Below, piece after piece: positions 1 to 9,135 of a stretch of 64,000 bases of DNA. The notes below the pieces were generated by a model that was not told the origin of the DNA, made no database searches, and was given only the letters and a program-made list of their open reading frames with translations. Both the position numbers and the translations under genes were made by a program. The stretch lies in the NCBI RefSeq assembly GCF_014202275.1, contig NZ_JACHGF010000011.1:144895-208894 (forward strand), read 5' to 3'. How positions within the stretch are numbered: position 1 is the stretch's first letter; the number at the start of each line of letters is the position of its first letter. This DNA is from Rhabdobacter roseus. Its GTDB lineage: Bacteria; Bacteroidota; Bacteroidia; Cytophagales; Spirosomataceae.

Positions 1-996
1 AAGCAGAAACATAAAAATATAATTGCTGTAGGCGCTCTGCTGGGCAATCATCATGGTGGCGTAGGTTACTATAAATACCCTTGATACCGCCCCGTGGTAC
101 TCGGCTTCTCGGGAACGCCAGGCTGCCAGCGCACCCACTCCTACGGTCAGTAGCAGTCCGATCCAGTTCCAGAATTTTTCACCCACTCCAATGCTATTAA
201 GTACCCAGGGATTAAGCACTGATAGTACGTTGGGTGACCGAAGCGTATCTGCCTCTCCCAGCGGCTGCATGAATTCCAGCCCGACCAGCGTGTACAATAT
301 ACCCAGTACCAGAAGCCCCCATCCGGCGAGTACCGCGGCCAGTCTAAAAGGTGCCTTAGCCAAAAGCAGTAAGGCCGGTAAAACAAGTACAAAGGTAGCT
401 TTGGTACTAAGTAACCCCAGCACCAGCAAGCTTCCATAAAGCAGATAGCTGGACTTCCGGTACCAAGCAAAGGCCGCCAGGGCTACAAATAGCCATGTCC
501 AGACATCCTCCTGCCCACCAATGACGCAGAGTACTAAGGAGGCCGGCAAGCACATGTATACCAAAAGACGTACTACGAGCGCCAAACAGGGTACTTTAGG
601 TTCGTAATAGGTAAAGGAAATCCAAATGGCAATGGCTTCCATCACCAGCATCAAGAAAACAATGGAGCGGGCGCTATCCCATAAGGCCAGAGAAAGGCCA
701 ATCAGGTACGGAAAGAATGGCGAATAGGTACAGACGAAGTCGCGGTAAATAAGCTCTCCATTTTTAGCGTGCGTCCCCCAGCCTACCAGAAAGCCGGTTA
801 TATCGGAGCGGGGCTCCATATTGAGGAAGTGGTAGATCAGCAGAAACGGCAGTAGACGCAATACTACCCAACCTATCCCCAGGAGCAGATGACTGTTAAT
901 TTTTTGTCTGGCTATTTTTTTCTCTGAAAAAAGAACGAGAATCGCTAGTAGACTTAATAATACACTCAACCCTGTTTTGAACCAGACAATTTCCAT
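1..996 (-). CDS. Polytopic GT-C-like membrane protein, 3' end beyond window
   Basis: The reading frame is open from an ATG at 996 to the left edge (332 codons, no stop), so the C-terminus is outside the window. Residues 1-25 form a hydrophobic segment and many more follow. It is clearly a paralogue of the next gene upstream: both share RLLPF near residue 50, an EPRSD/EPRND loop, then a YRDF motif followed by a PFFPYLI/PLFSYLI segment, and GGQEDVW/NGQEDIW. YRDF followed by an aromatic-proline loop after the first helices is typical of GT-C membrane glycosyltransferases using polyprenyl-linked sugars, but the fold assignment is inference. It is third in a leftward run of three membrane-protein genes (46 bp gap), so it is probably co-transcribed and acts in envelope glycan assembly. 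Confidence 0.7.
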   Translation of the reverse strand, partial: MEIVWFKTGLSVLLSLLAILVLFSEKKIARQKINSHLLLGIGWVVLRLLPFLLIYHFLNMEPRSDITGFLVGWGTHAKNGELIYRDFVCTYSPFFPYLIGLSLALWDSARSIVFLMLVMEAIAIWISFTYYEPKVPCLALVVRLLVYMCLPASLVLCVIGGQEDVWTWLFVALAAFAWYRKSSYLLYGSLLVLGLLSTKATFVLVLPALLLLAKAPFRLAAVLAGWGLLVLGILYTLVGLEFMQPLGEADTLRSPNVLSVLNPWVLNSIGVGEKFWNWIGLLLTVGVGALAAWRSREAEYHGAVSRVFIVTYATMMIAQQSAYSNYIFMFLL

Positions 997-1042
997 GCAT
1001 GAAGTAGTATAATTTCTAATCTAACCCATCAAGTACCCCACT

Positions 1043-2314
1043 TTACTTTGGGGAAGGGGTACTTCGTTGGATTGACCGGATCGCTAAAAAAAATATCCCC
1101 ACGTAACACCCTACATTAAGTACCTGTAGTGTGTATTCAAACAGGTAGGTGGGGTTGCCTAACATCGACCAGGCCTCATAGGAGGGAGATCCGTTGTATA
1201 CGTACACAAATGGCTGCACCACCAGCAACCAGCTGAATAGTAGTACCAGTACCAAGTGCCTCGGCCGCAAGGGGTCAATCAAGGCGAACAGCATTATCAA
1301 AAGGTAAGAAGTGGCATAGCCCCCCGGCGCACTGGGCTGAAAGATCATCATCGAAACAAAAGATACCAGAAAAAGCGATGGAAGTACCTCTCGAAGCGAT
1401 CGTGAGCGAAACCGCCATGCTACCAGTACGGAAGTACCCAGTGTCAGCAGCAGGCCAATCCAGTTGGCCATGGTATAGCTACTTTCCGGCACATGAACAA
1501 TACTTTCAATAAAGGGTCTGGCAATCGAAAATAGGTTGGGGGTCAATAATACACTTGTGTGCTGGATGGGCATCAAAAATTTTTCTCCAACCTGAGAATA
1601 GAGTATTGCCAGCGCGATCAAACCCGGAATCGCCATTGCGATTAGCATGCGCAGGGGTCGGCGCACGAAGACCAGCAACGGAAATAGAAAGAAGATGTAG
1701 GTTACCTTGATACACAGCAATCCGGCCGCGTACAGTAGTCCGGCTCGTCGCTCATAATTTTCGGGCCGGGCTACTACTTGGCGCCAGATGAGTAAGGTAA
1801 TCAGCCAGAACCAGATGTCTTCCTGGCCATTTAGTAATACAAATACAAAAGAAGCGGGTAACATCCAGTACAGACAGGCTAGCAGAAGCGCTTCTGGTCG
1901 TTGTTTTTTATAGGATAAGTAAGTCAGAACAACCGTCAGGGCTTCCATCAAAACCATCAATAATACGATCGCGCGGGGATTGTTCCATATCCAAAGAGGC
2001 AGACTGATTAGGTAGGAAAACAACGGAGCGTGGTAAGACCAAAAATCACGGTATACCATTAGTCCCCGGAAGGCCGATTCTGCTTTATAGTAAAAGAAAG
2101 GAACGTCGTTTCGGGGTTCTTGGCCCAGAAGTACATAGACTCCTACAAAGGGTAGTAGCCTTAGCAGCAAAAAGGAAACCAGCAACACAACTTGGTCTTG
2201 CTGATTTTGCTGCCATTTTTCAAAAAGTGCCCTTTTCCACACCGCCCCTATAAAAAGAAGCGTAAGCAAAGTACTGATGATTAATTTAATATAAAATACA
2301 GTAATTATTGGCAT
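1043..2314 (-). CDS. Polytopic GT-C-like membrane protein (paralogue of the 1-996 gene)
   Basis: 423 residues, about ten hydrophobic segments, no signal peptide cleavage motif. An early acidic loop (QEPRNDVPFF) is followed by YRDFWSYHAPLFSYL, a pattern found in GT-C membrane glycosyltransferases that use lipid-linked sugar donors; the LNGQEDIWFW segment is shared with the downstream paralogue. The ATG at 2314 is the only plausible start. The stop lies 46 bp before the paralogue and the start 66 bp after the stop of the 2381-3580 gene, so the three look like one leftward operon. The two tandem copies have diverged a lot, which suggests an old duplication. No donor or acceptor can be read from the sequence. 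It could instead be an oligosaccharide flippase-associated protein, but the YRDF loop argues for a transferase. Confidence 0.72.
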   Translation of the reverse strand: MPIITVFYIKLIISTLLTLLFIGAVWKRALFEKWQQNQQDQVVLLVSFLLLRLLPFVGVYVLLGQEPRNDVPFFYYKAESAFRGLMVYRDFWSYHAPLFSYLISLPLWIWNNPRAIVLLMVLMEALTVVLTYLSYKKQRPEALLLACLYWMLPASFVFVLLNGQEDIWFWLITLLIWRQVVARPENYERRAGLLYAAGLLCIKVTYIFFLFPLLVFVRRPLRMLIAMAIPGLIALAILYSQVGEKFLMPIQHTSVLLTPNLFSIARPFIESIVHVPESSYTMANWIGLLLTLGTSVLVAWRFRSRSLREVLPSLFLVSFVSMMIFQPSAPGGYATSYLLIMLFALIDPLRPRHLVLVLLFSWLLVVQPFVYVYNGSPSYEAWSMLGNPTYLFEYTLQVLNVGCYVGIFFLAIRSIQRSTPSPK

Positions 2315-2380
2315 CGTATACGTATTTCTAAAATTTTAGTAGCCTCCGGACTAGCGCACGTAGGTCTTTCCAACTGTCCT

Positions 2381-3580
2381 TTAGTCAAACCAGCCCCAGC
2401 CTAGCATTCGGTCCAGCGCCATGGCTGCTTTCACAGGCAGTGGCTCCGCCCAAATTACTTTATTATAACCCAATGTATAACACAGAGGATGGATAACGCA
2501 AATAATTGCCATGACAAAGATGATCTTCCGAAATTCGGGAAGTGGAATGCTTCGCGACAGTATTAAAGTACTAATGAGTAGGAAGGGAAAGCCATAACCC
2601 AGCGCACGGTCAATATCGTGCACTAAAATGCCCGTCGTTATCAAAACGCCTATGCCCACGAGCAAGAGCAGCAACAGCCAGCGCCGATGGGTACTGTATA
2701 GTACGTATCCTGCCGCTCCCAGCAACAGCCAGGTTCCTTCGAAAGAGGTCCACAAGCTATTTCCTAGCCCCCAGCGGTGTGCATCGGCAAAAAGTACGGG
2801 CGATCCCATGGTGCTATACGAGTGGCCGTAAAAATAAGTACTCATGATATACCTTCTAAATACCAGATAAACGCCCCAGGCAAGCAATACAATCCAGGTA
2901 GGAAGAGCCAAGGTACTTTTGACGACCGACGAAAAGCTAAAACTTTCGCCCTGCTCCACCAACCGACGGGTTATCCACCACAAAATGACGTACCCTCCGG
3001 CTATAATGGCTCGCTCGTCGGTAAAAAATGCACACTGTAGACATATAAATAACAAAACAGGATTGCGTACAAACAACGCCAGCAGCAAAAAAAAGTAGGC
3101 GAAACTGTCGCCGTAACCCGCCGTATCCACAAAAAACCAGGAAAAGACAAACAGGTTCGAAAGGCCTAGTGCAAAAAATGCCGTAAGTACCTTATCGTGG
3201 GTTTGCCGGAAAACCTCCCTGGAACACAGATACAAAAATAAGCACCCTAATAGGGCTTGAATGATCAGTATTAGTACCAAGTTATGACCCGTCAGAAACG
3301 ACATCAGGGGAAGCATCCAGCGCATCACCATGTTTTCCCGGCGAATATAATACCCCAAATCGCCAGGATGCAGTAGGTCCTGGGATTGCATTTTTATGAA
3401 AGTCCAGGCATCGGAGCTTTGCATGACGGTATACGGCGGCACCGCCAGGCACCAGGAGAGCACAGCACAAAACAGCGTGAGTTGCCAGAGCCACTGCTTT
3501 CCTGTTAGTCTTTGTTCAATAAAGCGTGAAAGATGCGCATACTTTTCCGACAAGGACAAGTTTGTAGTTAAGTAACTCAT
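2381..3580 (-). CDS. Polytopic membrane protein of unknown function, possibly GT-C-like
   Basis: About 399 residues with about ten transmembrane segments. I take the ATG at 3580 (MSYLTTNL) rather than the in-frame TTG at 3595. Motifs visible are SSDAWTF after the first helix, DTAGYGDSFAYF and FFTDERAI; acidic residues just after helices are compatible with a GT-C active site, but I recognise no family. It heads the leftward group with the two paralogous membrane proteins and is 287 bp from the divergent acyl-CoA dehydrogenase, so the operon promoter should lie in 3581-3753; I found no convincing -7 box for that strand. Function should be left as unknown membrane protein in a probable glycan-assembly operon. 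Confidence 0.7.
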   Translation of the reverse strand: MSYLTTNLSLSEKYAHLSRFIEQRLTGKQWLWQLTLFCAVLSWCLAVPPYTVMQSSDAWTFIKMQSQDLLHPGDLGYYIRRENMVMRWMLPLMSFLTGHNLVLILIIQALLGCLFLYLCSREVFRQTHDKVLTAFFALGLSNLFVFSWFFVDTAGYGDSFAYFFLLLALFVRNPVLLFICLQCAFFTDERAIIAGGYVILWWITRRLVEQGESFSFSSVVKSTLALPTWIVLLAWGVYLVFRRYIMSTYFYGHSYSTMGSPVLFADAHRWGLGNSLWTSFEGTWLLLGAAGYVLYSTHRRWLLLLLLVGIGVLITTGILVHDIDRALGYGFPFLLISTLILSRSIPLPEFRKIIFVMAIICVIHPLCYTLGYNKVIWAEPLPVKAAMALDRMLGWGWFD

Positions 3581-3753
3581 TTTTAGTTGATACAAGGAGG
3601 GATATATTTCTTAAAGTAAAGATTCTGTAAAACTAAGTACCTCTTCCAAATTATCAACGTTTCTTTGTTGAGATATTTATTTTACGTAATTCTTACTTGC
3701 TTTCCTACAGCGGCAGAAGGAGAGTACCCTCTTTCAGGCGCTTCGGGGACTTC

Positions 3754-3782
3754 TTTGCCGCAGCCTATTCTTAGTAGTTTTG
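3754..3782 (+). promoter_or_regulatory. Bacteroidota-type promoter for the acyl-CoA dehydrogenase
   Basis: TTTG at 3754-3757 and an exact TAnnTTTG (TAGTTTTG) at 3775-3782, 17 bp apart, about 80 bp before the coding start. The spacer is slightly shorter than the usual 19-21 bp. Confidence 0.45.
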
Positions 3783-3866
3783 ATAGTCCGTATGCTTGCA
3801 TACCTTCCTGAATTGATTTAATTTTGAACATCAACTTCATCCTACGTTAGTAAACAATACCCACTT

Positions 3867-5033
3867 ATGGCCACCGCATCAGAACTGATAGGAATGGATT
3901 TTAATCTTAGTGAAGAACACGAAGCGGTGCAGCTAGCCGCCCGTGATTTTGCCCAAAATGAACTACTCCCCGGTGTCATCGAGCGCGATAACGCGCAAAC
4001 GTTTGACCCGTCTCTCCGCCAACGCATGGGCGAATTAGGCTTTCTAGGCATGATGGTGCCTCCTGAATACGGCGGAGGCGGCATGGATACGCTTGCCTAC
4101 GTTATTGCGATGGAGGAAATTTCGAAAGTAGATGCCTCCGCCTCCGTGATGATGTCCGTAAATAATTCGTTGGTATGCTGGGGGCTGGAAGCTTTCGGAA
4201 ACGAATCACAAAAGCAAAAGTACCTTACCCGCCTGGCCAGCGGAGAGATACTGGGTGCCTTCTGCCTTTCAGAGCCTGAGGCCGGCTCGGACGCTACTTC
4301 CCAACAAACGCTGGCCGAAGATAAAGGCGATTACTACCTGCTGAATGGTACCAAAAACTGGATCACCAACGGTGCCACCGCTTCGGTGTGCCTGGTTATA
4401 GCCCAAACCTACCCTGAAAAACGGCACAAGGGGATCAACTGCCTCATCGTGGAAAAAGGAATGCCTGGCTTTTCGGTGGGTAAAAAAGAAGATAAGATGG
4501 GGATTCGGGCTTCTGATACGCACTCCCTGATGTTCTCGGATGTGCAGGTACCTAAGGAAAACCGCATCGGCCCGGATGGTTTCGGCTTTTCGTTTGCCAT
4601 GAGTACCCTCAACGGCGGCCGTATCGGCATTGCTGCCCAGGCGCTGGGTATTGCCGCTGGCGCTTACGAGCTGGCCCTGCAATATGCTCAGGAACGGAAA
4701 GCCTTTGGTAAGGCTATTTTCGACCACCAGGCTATCCAGTTTAAACTTGCCGACATGGCTACTCGCCTGGAGGCCGCCCGGTTACTGGTTTATAAAGCGG
4801 CTCGTCTCAAAGACCAGGGCAAAGATTACGTACAAGCTGCGGCCATGGCCAAGCTATATGCTTCCGACATCGCCATGTGGGTCACTACCGAAGCCGTTCA
4901 GATTCACGGAGGTTATGGCTACGTAAAGGAATATCATGTGGAGCGCCTCATGCGGGACGCCAAAATTACACAGATCTACGAAGGTACTTCAGAAATACAA
5001 AAACTTGTTATCGCCAGGGGGTTGACAAAATAG
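3867..5033 (+). CDS. Acyl-CoA dehydrogenase
   Basis: 388 residues, the usual length for the family. It oxidises acyl-CoA to trans-2-enoyl-CoA with FAD, passing electrons to ETF, in the cytoplasm. The N-terminal helical domain starts at DFNLSEEHEAVQ; the FAD/substrate signature FCLSEPEAGSDA lies near residue 135; the C-terminal domain carries IYEGTSEIQ, whose Glu (residue 372) is at the position of the catalytic base in short- and medium-chain enzymes. The start at 3867 is the first ATG; the ATG at 3894 (MDFNLSEEH) gives an N-terminus closer to the family and may be the real start. It is monocistronic, with its own promoter and a strong terminator at 5063-5107. Chain-length preference cannot be read. 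Confidence 0.93.
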   Translation: MATASELIGMDFNLSEEHEAVQLAARDFAQNELLPGVIERDNAQTFDPSLRQRMGELGFLGMMVPPEYGGGGMDTLAYVIAMEEISKVDASASVMMSVNNSLVCWGLEAFGNESQKQKYLTRLASGEILGAFCLSEPEAGSDATSQQTLAEDKGDYYLLNGTKNWITNGATASVCLVIAQTYPEKRHKGINCLIVEKGMPGFSVGKKEDKMGIRASDTHSLMFSDVQVPKENRIGPDGFGFSFAMSTLNGGRIGIAAQALGIAAGAYELALQYAQERKAFGKAIFDHQAIQFKLADMATRLEAARLLVYKAARLKDQGKDYVQAAAMAKLYASDIAMWVTTEAVQIHGGYGYVKEYHVERLMRDAKITQIYEGTSEIQKLVIARGLTK

Positions 5034-5062
5034 GGTTCAGGGTACTTCAAGCGGAATTTTGT

Positions 5063-5107
5063 AAAAAAAGTGGACGTTATACGACTATAATCGTCCACTT
5101 TTTTTTT
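5063..5107 (+). terminator. Rho-independent terminator of the acyl-CoA dehydrogenase
   Basis: A long stem pairs AAAAGTGGACG with CGTCCACTTTT, extended by TTATA/TATAA across a one-base bulge, followed by a run of T. It starts 30 bp after the stop codon at 5033. Confidence 0.85.
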
Positions 5108-5126
5108 ATTTTCCTTAGGTTTATAC

Positions 5127-5163
5127 TTGTATTAGTTTTGTACAATTTATTAGATTTGTACAA
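5127..5163 (+). promoter_or_regulatory. Promoter with two TTGTACAA dyads upstream of the AraC gene
   Basis: An exact -7 box TAGATTTG lies at 5151-5158, with TTG at 5127-5129 21 bp upstream. Two identical palindromes TTGTACAA sit at 5138-5145 and 5156-5163, 18 bp centre to centre, one in the spacer and one overlapping the -7 box. Their placement is what a repressor site would have, and autoregulation by the downstream AraC protein is an inference. Confidence 0.5.
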
Positions 5164-5208
5164 AATTAGAATTTTCAAGGCCGTTACCCGCCAAAAACAT
5201 ATCCCCTT

Positions 5209-6138
5209 ATGGAAGATTACAACAAAATTATCGAGTCGCTCGGGGTTAAATTCGTGAAAGCACGCCACATTCGCATTTTGCAGCCCATCACGATCAAGAA
5301 CTTTTATGATGTCCAGAACTCCCTTACTATTCTGTACGACGGGGAGGTATCTTTTGGCGGCGAAGAACCACAACGCGTAGAGGTAGGCGATATGCTGTTT
5401 ATTCCGGGTGGCAAGCACGCTACGGTTACGTACGGAAATGCGGCGCTATCGAAAACAGTGTCTAACGAGGAATTTATGACCAACCGCGACAACTACATCG
5501 AGGCCGGTCATGATCCAGCCCTGGTTGGTAAGCTTCCCAATTCCTTCGGCCTTATTTCGTTTGAAGCCAAGGTGTTCGACACCGTTAATTTTTTCACCTC
5601 GCTGGATGTACCTCCTTTCCTGATCAAGCGCGACGATCAGATTGCAGCCACGATCAACCAGATCCTGGTAGAAGACATGATCGACACGCCTGGTAAAGGC
5701 CGAATCATCAAGATCAAGACCGAGGAAGTCGTCATTGAAATAATTCGGTATATTTTGAAAAACAAGCTGTTTGTGGAGCAGCTCGTGACCAACAGTACGT
5801 ATTTCAAAGATCCTCGCCTGATCGACATCTTTGCCTATATTAAAGATAACCTCGGCGGCGACCTGTCCAACAAAGTTCTGGCCAACGTTGCGAACGTTTC
5901 CGAAGATTACGTAGGGCAGTACTTCAAGATGCTGACGGGTATCAACCCGCAGGACTACATTGAATACCAACGTATGGAGAAGGCCGTTGATCTACTACGT
6001 ACGTCGAAGAAAAGCATCCGTGCCATTGGCTCTGACGTGGGCTACAAGGATACCGCCTACTTTTGCCGCCGGTTCAAGATGATGTTTGGCATTCCGGCGG
6101 GTAAGATGCGCCGTCGTGAGTCACTCATGAACGTGTAA
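5209..6138 (+). CDS. AraC-family transcriptional regulator
   Basis: 309 residues. Residues 1-100 look like a cupin-type sensor: repeated beta-strand spacing with GEVSFGGEEP and VGDMLFIPGG. Residues about 205-300 are the double helix-turn-helix: KVLANVANVSEDYVGQYF, then IRAIGSDVGYKDTAYFCRRF ending FGIPAGKMRR, the conserved end of AraC domains. The middle (about 110-200) is helical and has no recognised effector signature. It binds DNA in the cytoplasm; the target is unknown, but two TTGTACAA dyads lie in its own promoter. It is monocistronic and shares a bidirectional terminator with nuoN. The ATG at 5209 is preceded by a clear promoter 50 bp upstream, which supports this start. Confidence 0.9.
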   Translation: MEDYNKIIESLGVKFVKARHIRILQPITIKNFYDVQNSLTILYDGEVSFGGEEPQRVEVGDMLFIPGGKHATVTYGNAALSKTVSNEEFMTNRDNYIEAGHDPALVGKLPNSFGLISFEAKVFDTVNFFTSLDVPPFLIKRDDQIAATINQILVEDMIDTPGKGRIIKIKTEEVVIEIIRYILKNKLFVEQLVTNSTYFKDPRLIDIFAYIKDNLGGDLSNKVLANVANVSEDYVGQYFKMLTGINPQDYIEYQRMEKAVDLLRTSKKSIRAIGSDVGYKDTAYFCRRFKMMFGIPAGKMRRRESLMNV

Positions 6139-6157
6139 GTACCTCGGCTATTTTCAT

Positions 6158-6214
6158 AGTACCTATTACCAAAAAAGCCCGGCGAAGTGCCGGGCTTTTT
6201 TGGTAATAGGTACT
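6158..6214. terminator. Bidirectional terminator, perfect 26-bp palindrome
   Basis: Arms 6158-6183 and 6189-6214 are perfectly complementary with a five-base loop (GAAGT). The inner part is GC-rich (GCCCGGC), flanked by six A / six T, so it terminates both the rightward AraC gene and the leftward nuoN operon. The outer ends are AGTACC and GGTACT, an inverted pair of the window's recurrent word. Confidence 0.88.
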
Positions 6215-6221
6215 TGCGTAC

Positions 6222-7616
6222 TTATAAAAGCTTCTCGAAAATACCCGGCGCTAAGCCGAATAGAATCGTCATGGCCGTAGCTACTACCAGGATAATCCGG
6301 TAAAAAGGGGCTATTCGAATTTTGCCAATATCCCCTTCTTTTAGGTAGGCGGCTATAATGGCCCGGAAGTAATAGTAAATACCGACGGCTGACATCAGGA
6401 CCGCTACCACCAGCATCCACACCAGCCCGCGCTCTACCGCGCTGCCAAACACGAAGAATTTACCCCAGAAACCGGCCGTAAGGGGAATACCCGCCAAGGA
6501 TAGCATCGAAACCGCCAACACAAAGGCCAGCAGCGGGTTTTGTGCCGCTAATCCGTTAAAGGCTGCGTAGCTCTCGTCCACTTGTCCTTCCAGCGCTTTT
6601 TTCTTCGAGACCAGCATCAGTACCCCGAAGGCACTAATGGTAGCTATGGAGTAGGCCAGGGAGTAAAACAGAATCGCATTTTCGGTTTGGGGACTGAGCG
6701 AAGTAACCGCGATGAGCAGGTACCCGGCGTGAGAAATGCTGGAATAGGCCAACATGCGCTTGAAGCTGTTCTGATACACCGCTATGATATTTCCTACCAG
6801 CAACGTCAGTACCGTAATAGCCGCCAGGGTTATCCACCAAAAGCTATAAATAGGGGTAAACGAATGGGAGAGCAAGCGAAAAATCGCCGCAAAGCCCGCG
6901 GTTTTGACGATGGTAGACATAAAGGTGGTGAAGATGGTGGGCGCACCATCGTACACGTCCGGGGTCCAGAAATGGAAAGGCGCCGCCGATACTTTGAAGA
7001 GCATTCCGATGAGCAGCAACAGTAGTCCGGCGTACAGGATATAGGACACGCCTCGCCCCTGTATACTCACGTAAGACTGGATGTCCGTCAGGTTGAAAGA
7101 ACCCGTAGCTCCGTACAGCAAGGCAATCCCAAAGAGCATAATACCCGTAGCAAAGGCCCCCATCAGAAAATACTTAAGGGCGGCTTCGTTGGAGCGTAAA
7201 TTGCTTTTATCACTCCCCGTCAGAATATACATGGACACGGACAGGATCTCAATTCCTACAAAAAGCATGATCAGATGCTCGTACCCAATAATCATAAAGG
7301 CACCTACCAGGGAGAAAAGCATAATGCCGTAATACTCCGCGGGCTGGGCTTCCTCCTGATCCTGAAAACCCCGCGTCATGGCCACAATCATGAAGGCCGA
7401 TACCAACACAATGGCGTTGAAAGCCAGGGTGAGGTTATTAACGGCTAGCATCTCGTAAAAATAGAGCACCTTACCCTGGTTCCAGTCAATGAAATTACTA
7501 GCCAGCGCCAAAACCAGAAACAGCAACGTGGCTGGCAAAAGCACGCTCTTTGACTTCATAAATCCTAAAAAAAGGACTACGATTCCAAGAACGGACAACA
7601 ATACAATAGGGTACAT
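6222..7616 (-). CDS. nuoN: NADH-quinone oxidoreductase subunit N
   Basis: 464 residues, about 14 transmembrane helices, one of the three antiporter-like proton-pumping subunits of complex I in the inner membrane. FVGIEILSVSMYIL carries the conserved helix-5 Glu; LFKVSAAPFHFWTPDVYDGAP is the hallmark helix 7-8 segment with its buried Lys; and FKRMLAYSSISHAGYLL is the discontinuous helix region. The length is close to E. coli NuoN. The start ATG at 7616 lies 42 bp after the nuoM stop. It is the last gene of the nuoK-L-M-N unit and ends at the bidirectional terminator. No odd residues seen. Confidence 0.95.
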   Translation of the reverse strand: MYPIVLLSVLGIVVLFLGFMKSKSVLLPATLLFLVLALASNFIDWNQGKVLYFYEMLAVNNLTLAFNAIVLVSAFMIVAMTRGFQDQEEAQPAEYYGIMLFSLVGAFMIIGYEHLIMLFVGIEILSVSMYILTGSDKSNLRSNEAALKYFLMGAFATGIMLFGIALLYGATGSFNLTDIQSYVSIQGRGVSYILYAGLLLLLIGMLFKVSAAPFHFWTPDVYDGAPTIFTTFMSTIVKTAGFAAIFRLLSHSFTPIYSFWWITLAAITVLTLLVGNIIAVYQNSFKRMLAYSSISHAGYLLIAVTSLSPQTENAILFYSLAYSIATISAFGVLMLVSKKKALEGQVDESYAAFNGLAAQNPLLAFVLAVSMLSLAGIPLTAGFWGKFFVFGSAVERGLVWMLVVAVLMSAVGIYYYFRAIIAAYLKEGDIGKIRIAPFYRIILVVATAMTILFGLAPGIFEKLL

Positions 7617-7658
7617 AATTAGTTAGGTCGTCAGTTAACAGACTTTTTATAGGTTCCG

Positions 7659-9113
7659 CTAGCCGTTCACGATGCGCAACAGCTGGCTCACGGCGGGTTC
7701 AGTAAGTTTTAAAAAGGTAGCTGGATAAAGCCCGATCCAGAATACCATAATTACCAACGGAACCAGTACGGCCCGCTCACTCAGGCTAAGATCCCGGAAG
7801 GTCTCTGCGGCCTGGCTTCGGGGTCCAAACATGGCTTTCTGAAACATACGCAGCATGTATACCGCACCCAAGATGATCGTTAGGCCGGCCACCGCTCCGA
7901 GCCAGGGGTTGTGCTCAAATACACCCGCCAGCAGCAAGAACTCTCCCACAAAACCGCTGGTCAGCGGCAGCGCAACGCTACCCAGTAGCAGTATCATGAA
8001 GTAAACCGTCAGATGTGGAGTACGTTGGGTAATGCCACCCAGGTGATCCAGGTAGCGGGTTTTGGTGCGGGAGAAGATGATTTCCACGATAAAAAACAAG
8101 CCAACTACGTTGATGCCGTGCGCCAGCATTTGGATCAGTGCGCCCTGCAACCCGTTAAGGGTATTGGAAAATACCCCTGCGGCCATCAGGCCGACGTGCG
8201 CAAAGGAAGAGTAGGCAATGAGCCGTTTCATGTCGCGCTGCTGAATGGCAATGATGGAGCCGTATACAATACCCGTAACCGACAGCACGATCGCGACCCA
8301 TCCCCACTCGGCCAGGCCCACCGGTGCAATGGGGAGCAGCAAGCGAATGAGGCCGTATACCCCCATCTTGAGCATAATACCGGCGAGCAGCATGGTAGCA
8401 GGCGTAGGGGATTCGGTGTAGGTGTCGGGCTGCCAGGTATGAAACGGAAATACGGGCATCTTGATGGCAAAGGCTAGAAAGAACGCCCAAAATACCCAGC
8501 CCTGGGCCGCCGGACTCAGATTCAAAGCGTAGAGCGCGGTGAGGGCGGACGAATGCTGGCCCGGGGTTTGGAAGTAGAGGTACACCAGCGCAACCAGCAT
8601 GAATAAGCTGCCAAACAAGGTGTAGAGAAAGAATTTGAAGGTAATCCGGATTCGGTTCTCCCCGCCCCATATCGCCGCCAGGAAGTACACCGGGATAAGC
8701 GCTGCTTCAAAGAAAAGGTAGAAAAGGAAAGCGTCCGTTGCCACAAAAACGCCCACCAGGGCACTTTCCATGAACAGGATCAGCGCGTAGAAGGAGGCCT
8801 CTTTGGAATAGCTATGCCCAAACGTGGAAAGTACGATCAGGGGTACCAGAAAAGTGGTTAATACGATGAGCAACATGCTAATACCGTCGATACCCGCACT
8901 GAACGAGATGCCCGCAGAGGCAATCCAATCAAAAGCAAAGCCGAATTGAAAACCCTGCGCTGGATCAAACTGGGTCCAGACGACCACCGCCACGATGAGC
9001 TCGGCCAGAGCACCCGCCAGGGCAATCTGCCGGGCGTGGCCGGGGCGTCCACCGAGGCCCAATGTAAGTAAAGCCGCCAGGGCCGGAAGTACTATCAAAA
9101 GAAGAGTATACAT
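7659..9113 (-). CDS. nuoM: NADH-quinone oxidoreductase subunit M
   Basis: 484 residues, about 14 transmembrane helices; proton-pumping antiporter-like subunit of complex I. FYLFFEAALIPVYFL contains the conserved helix-5 Glu, FAIKMPVFPFHTWQPDTY the helix 7-8 signature with a Lys, and MKRLIAYSSFAHVGLMA the half-helix region. The N-terminal LPALAALLTLGLGG and the GIDGISMLLIVLTTFLVP segment are typical of NuoM. Start ATG at 9113, 22 bp after the nuoL stop, so it is translated from the same message. Length matches the family (about 480-510). Confidence 0.95.
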   Translation of the reverse strand: MYTLLLIVLPALAALLTLGLGGRPGHARQIALAGALAELIVAVVVWTQFDPAQGFQFGFAFDWIASAGISFSAGIDGISMLLIVLTTFLVPLIVLSTFGHSYSKEASFYALILFMESALVGVFVATDAFLFYLFFEAALIPVYFLAAIWGGENRIRITFKFFLYTLFGSLFMLVALVYLYFQTPGQHSSALTALYALNLSPAAQGWVFWAFFLAFAIKMPVFPFHTWQPDTYTESPTPATMLLAGIMLKMGVYGLIRLLLPIAPVGLAEWGWVAIVLSVTGIVYGSIIAIQQRDMKRLIAYSSFAHVGLMAAGVFSNTLNGLQGALIQMLAHGINVVGLFFIVEIIFSRTKTRYLDHLGGITQRTPHLTVYFMILLLGSVALPLTSGFVGEFLLLAGVFEHNPWLGAVAGLTIILGAVYMLRMFQKAMFGPRSQAAETFRDLSLSERAVLVPLVIMVFWIGLYPATFLKLTEPAVSQLLRIVNG

Positions 9114-9135
9114 ACCAATGAGTCAACGGTTCAAT

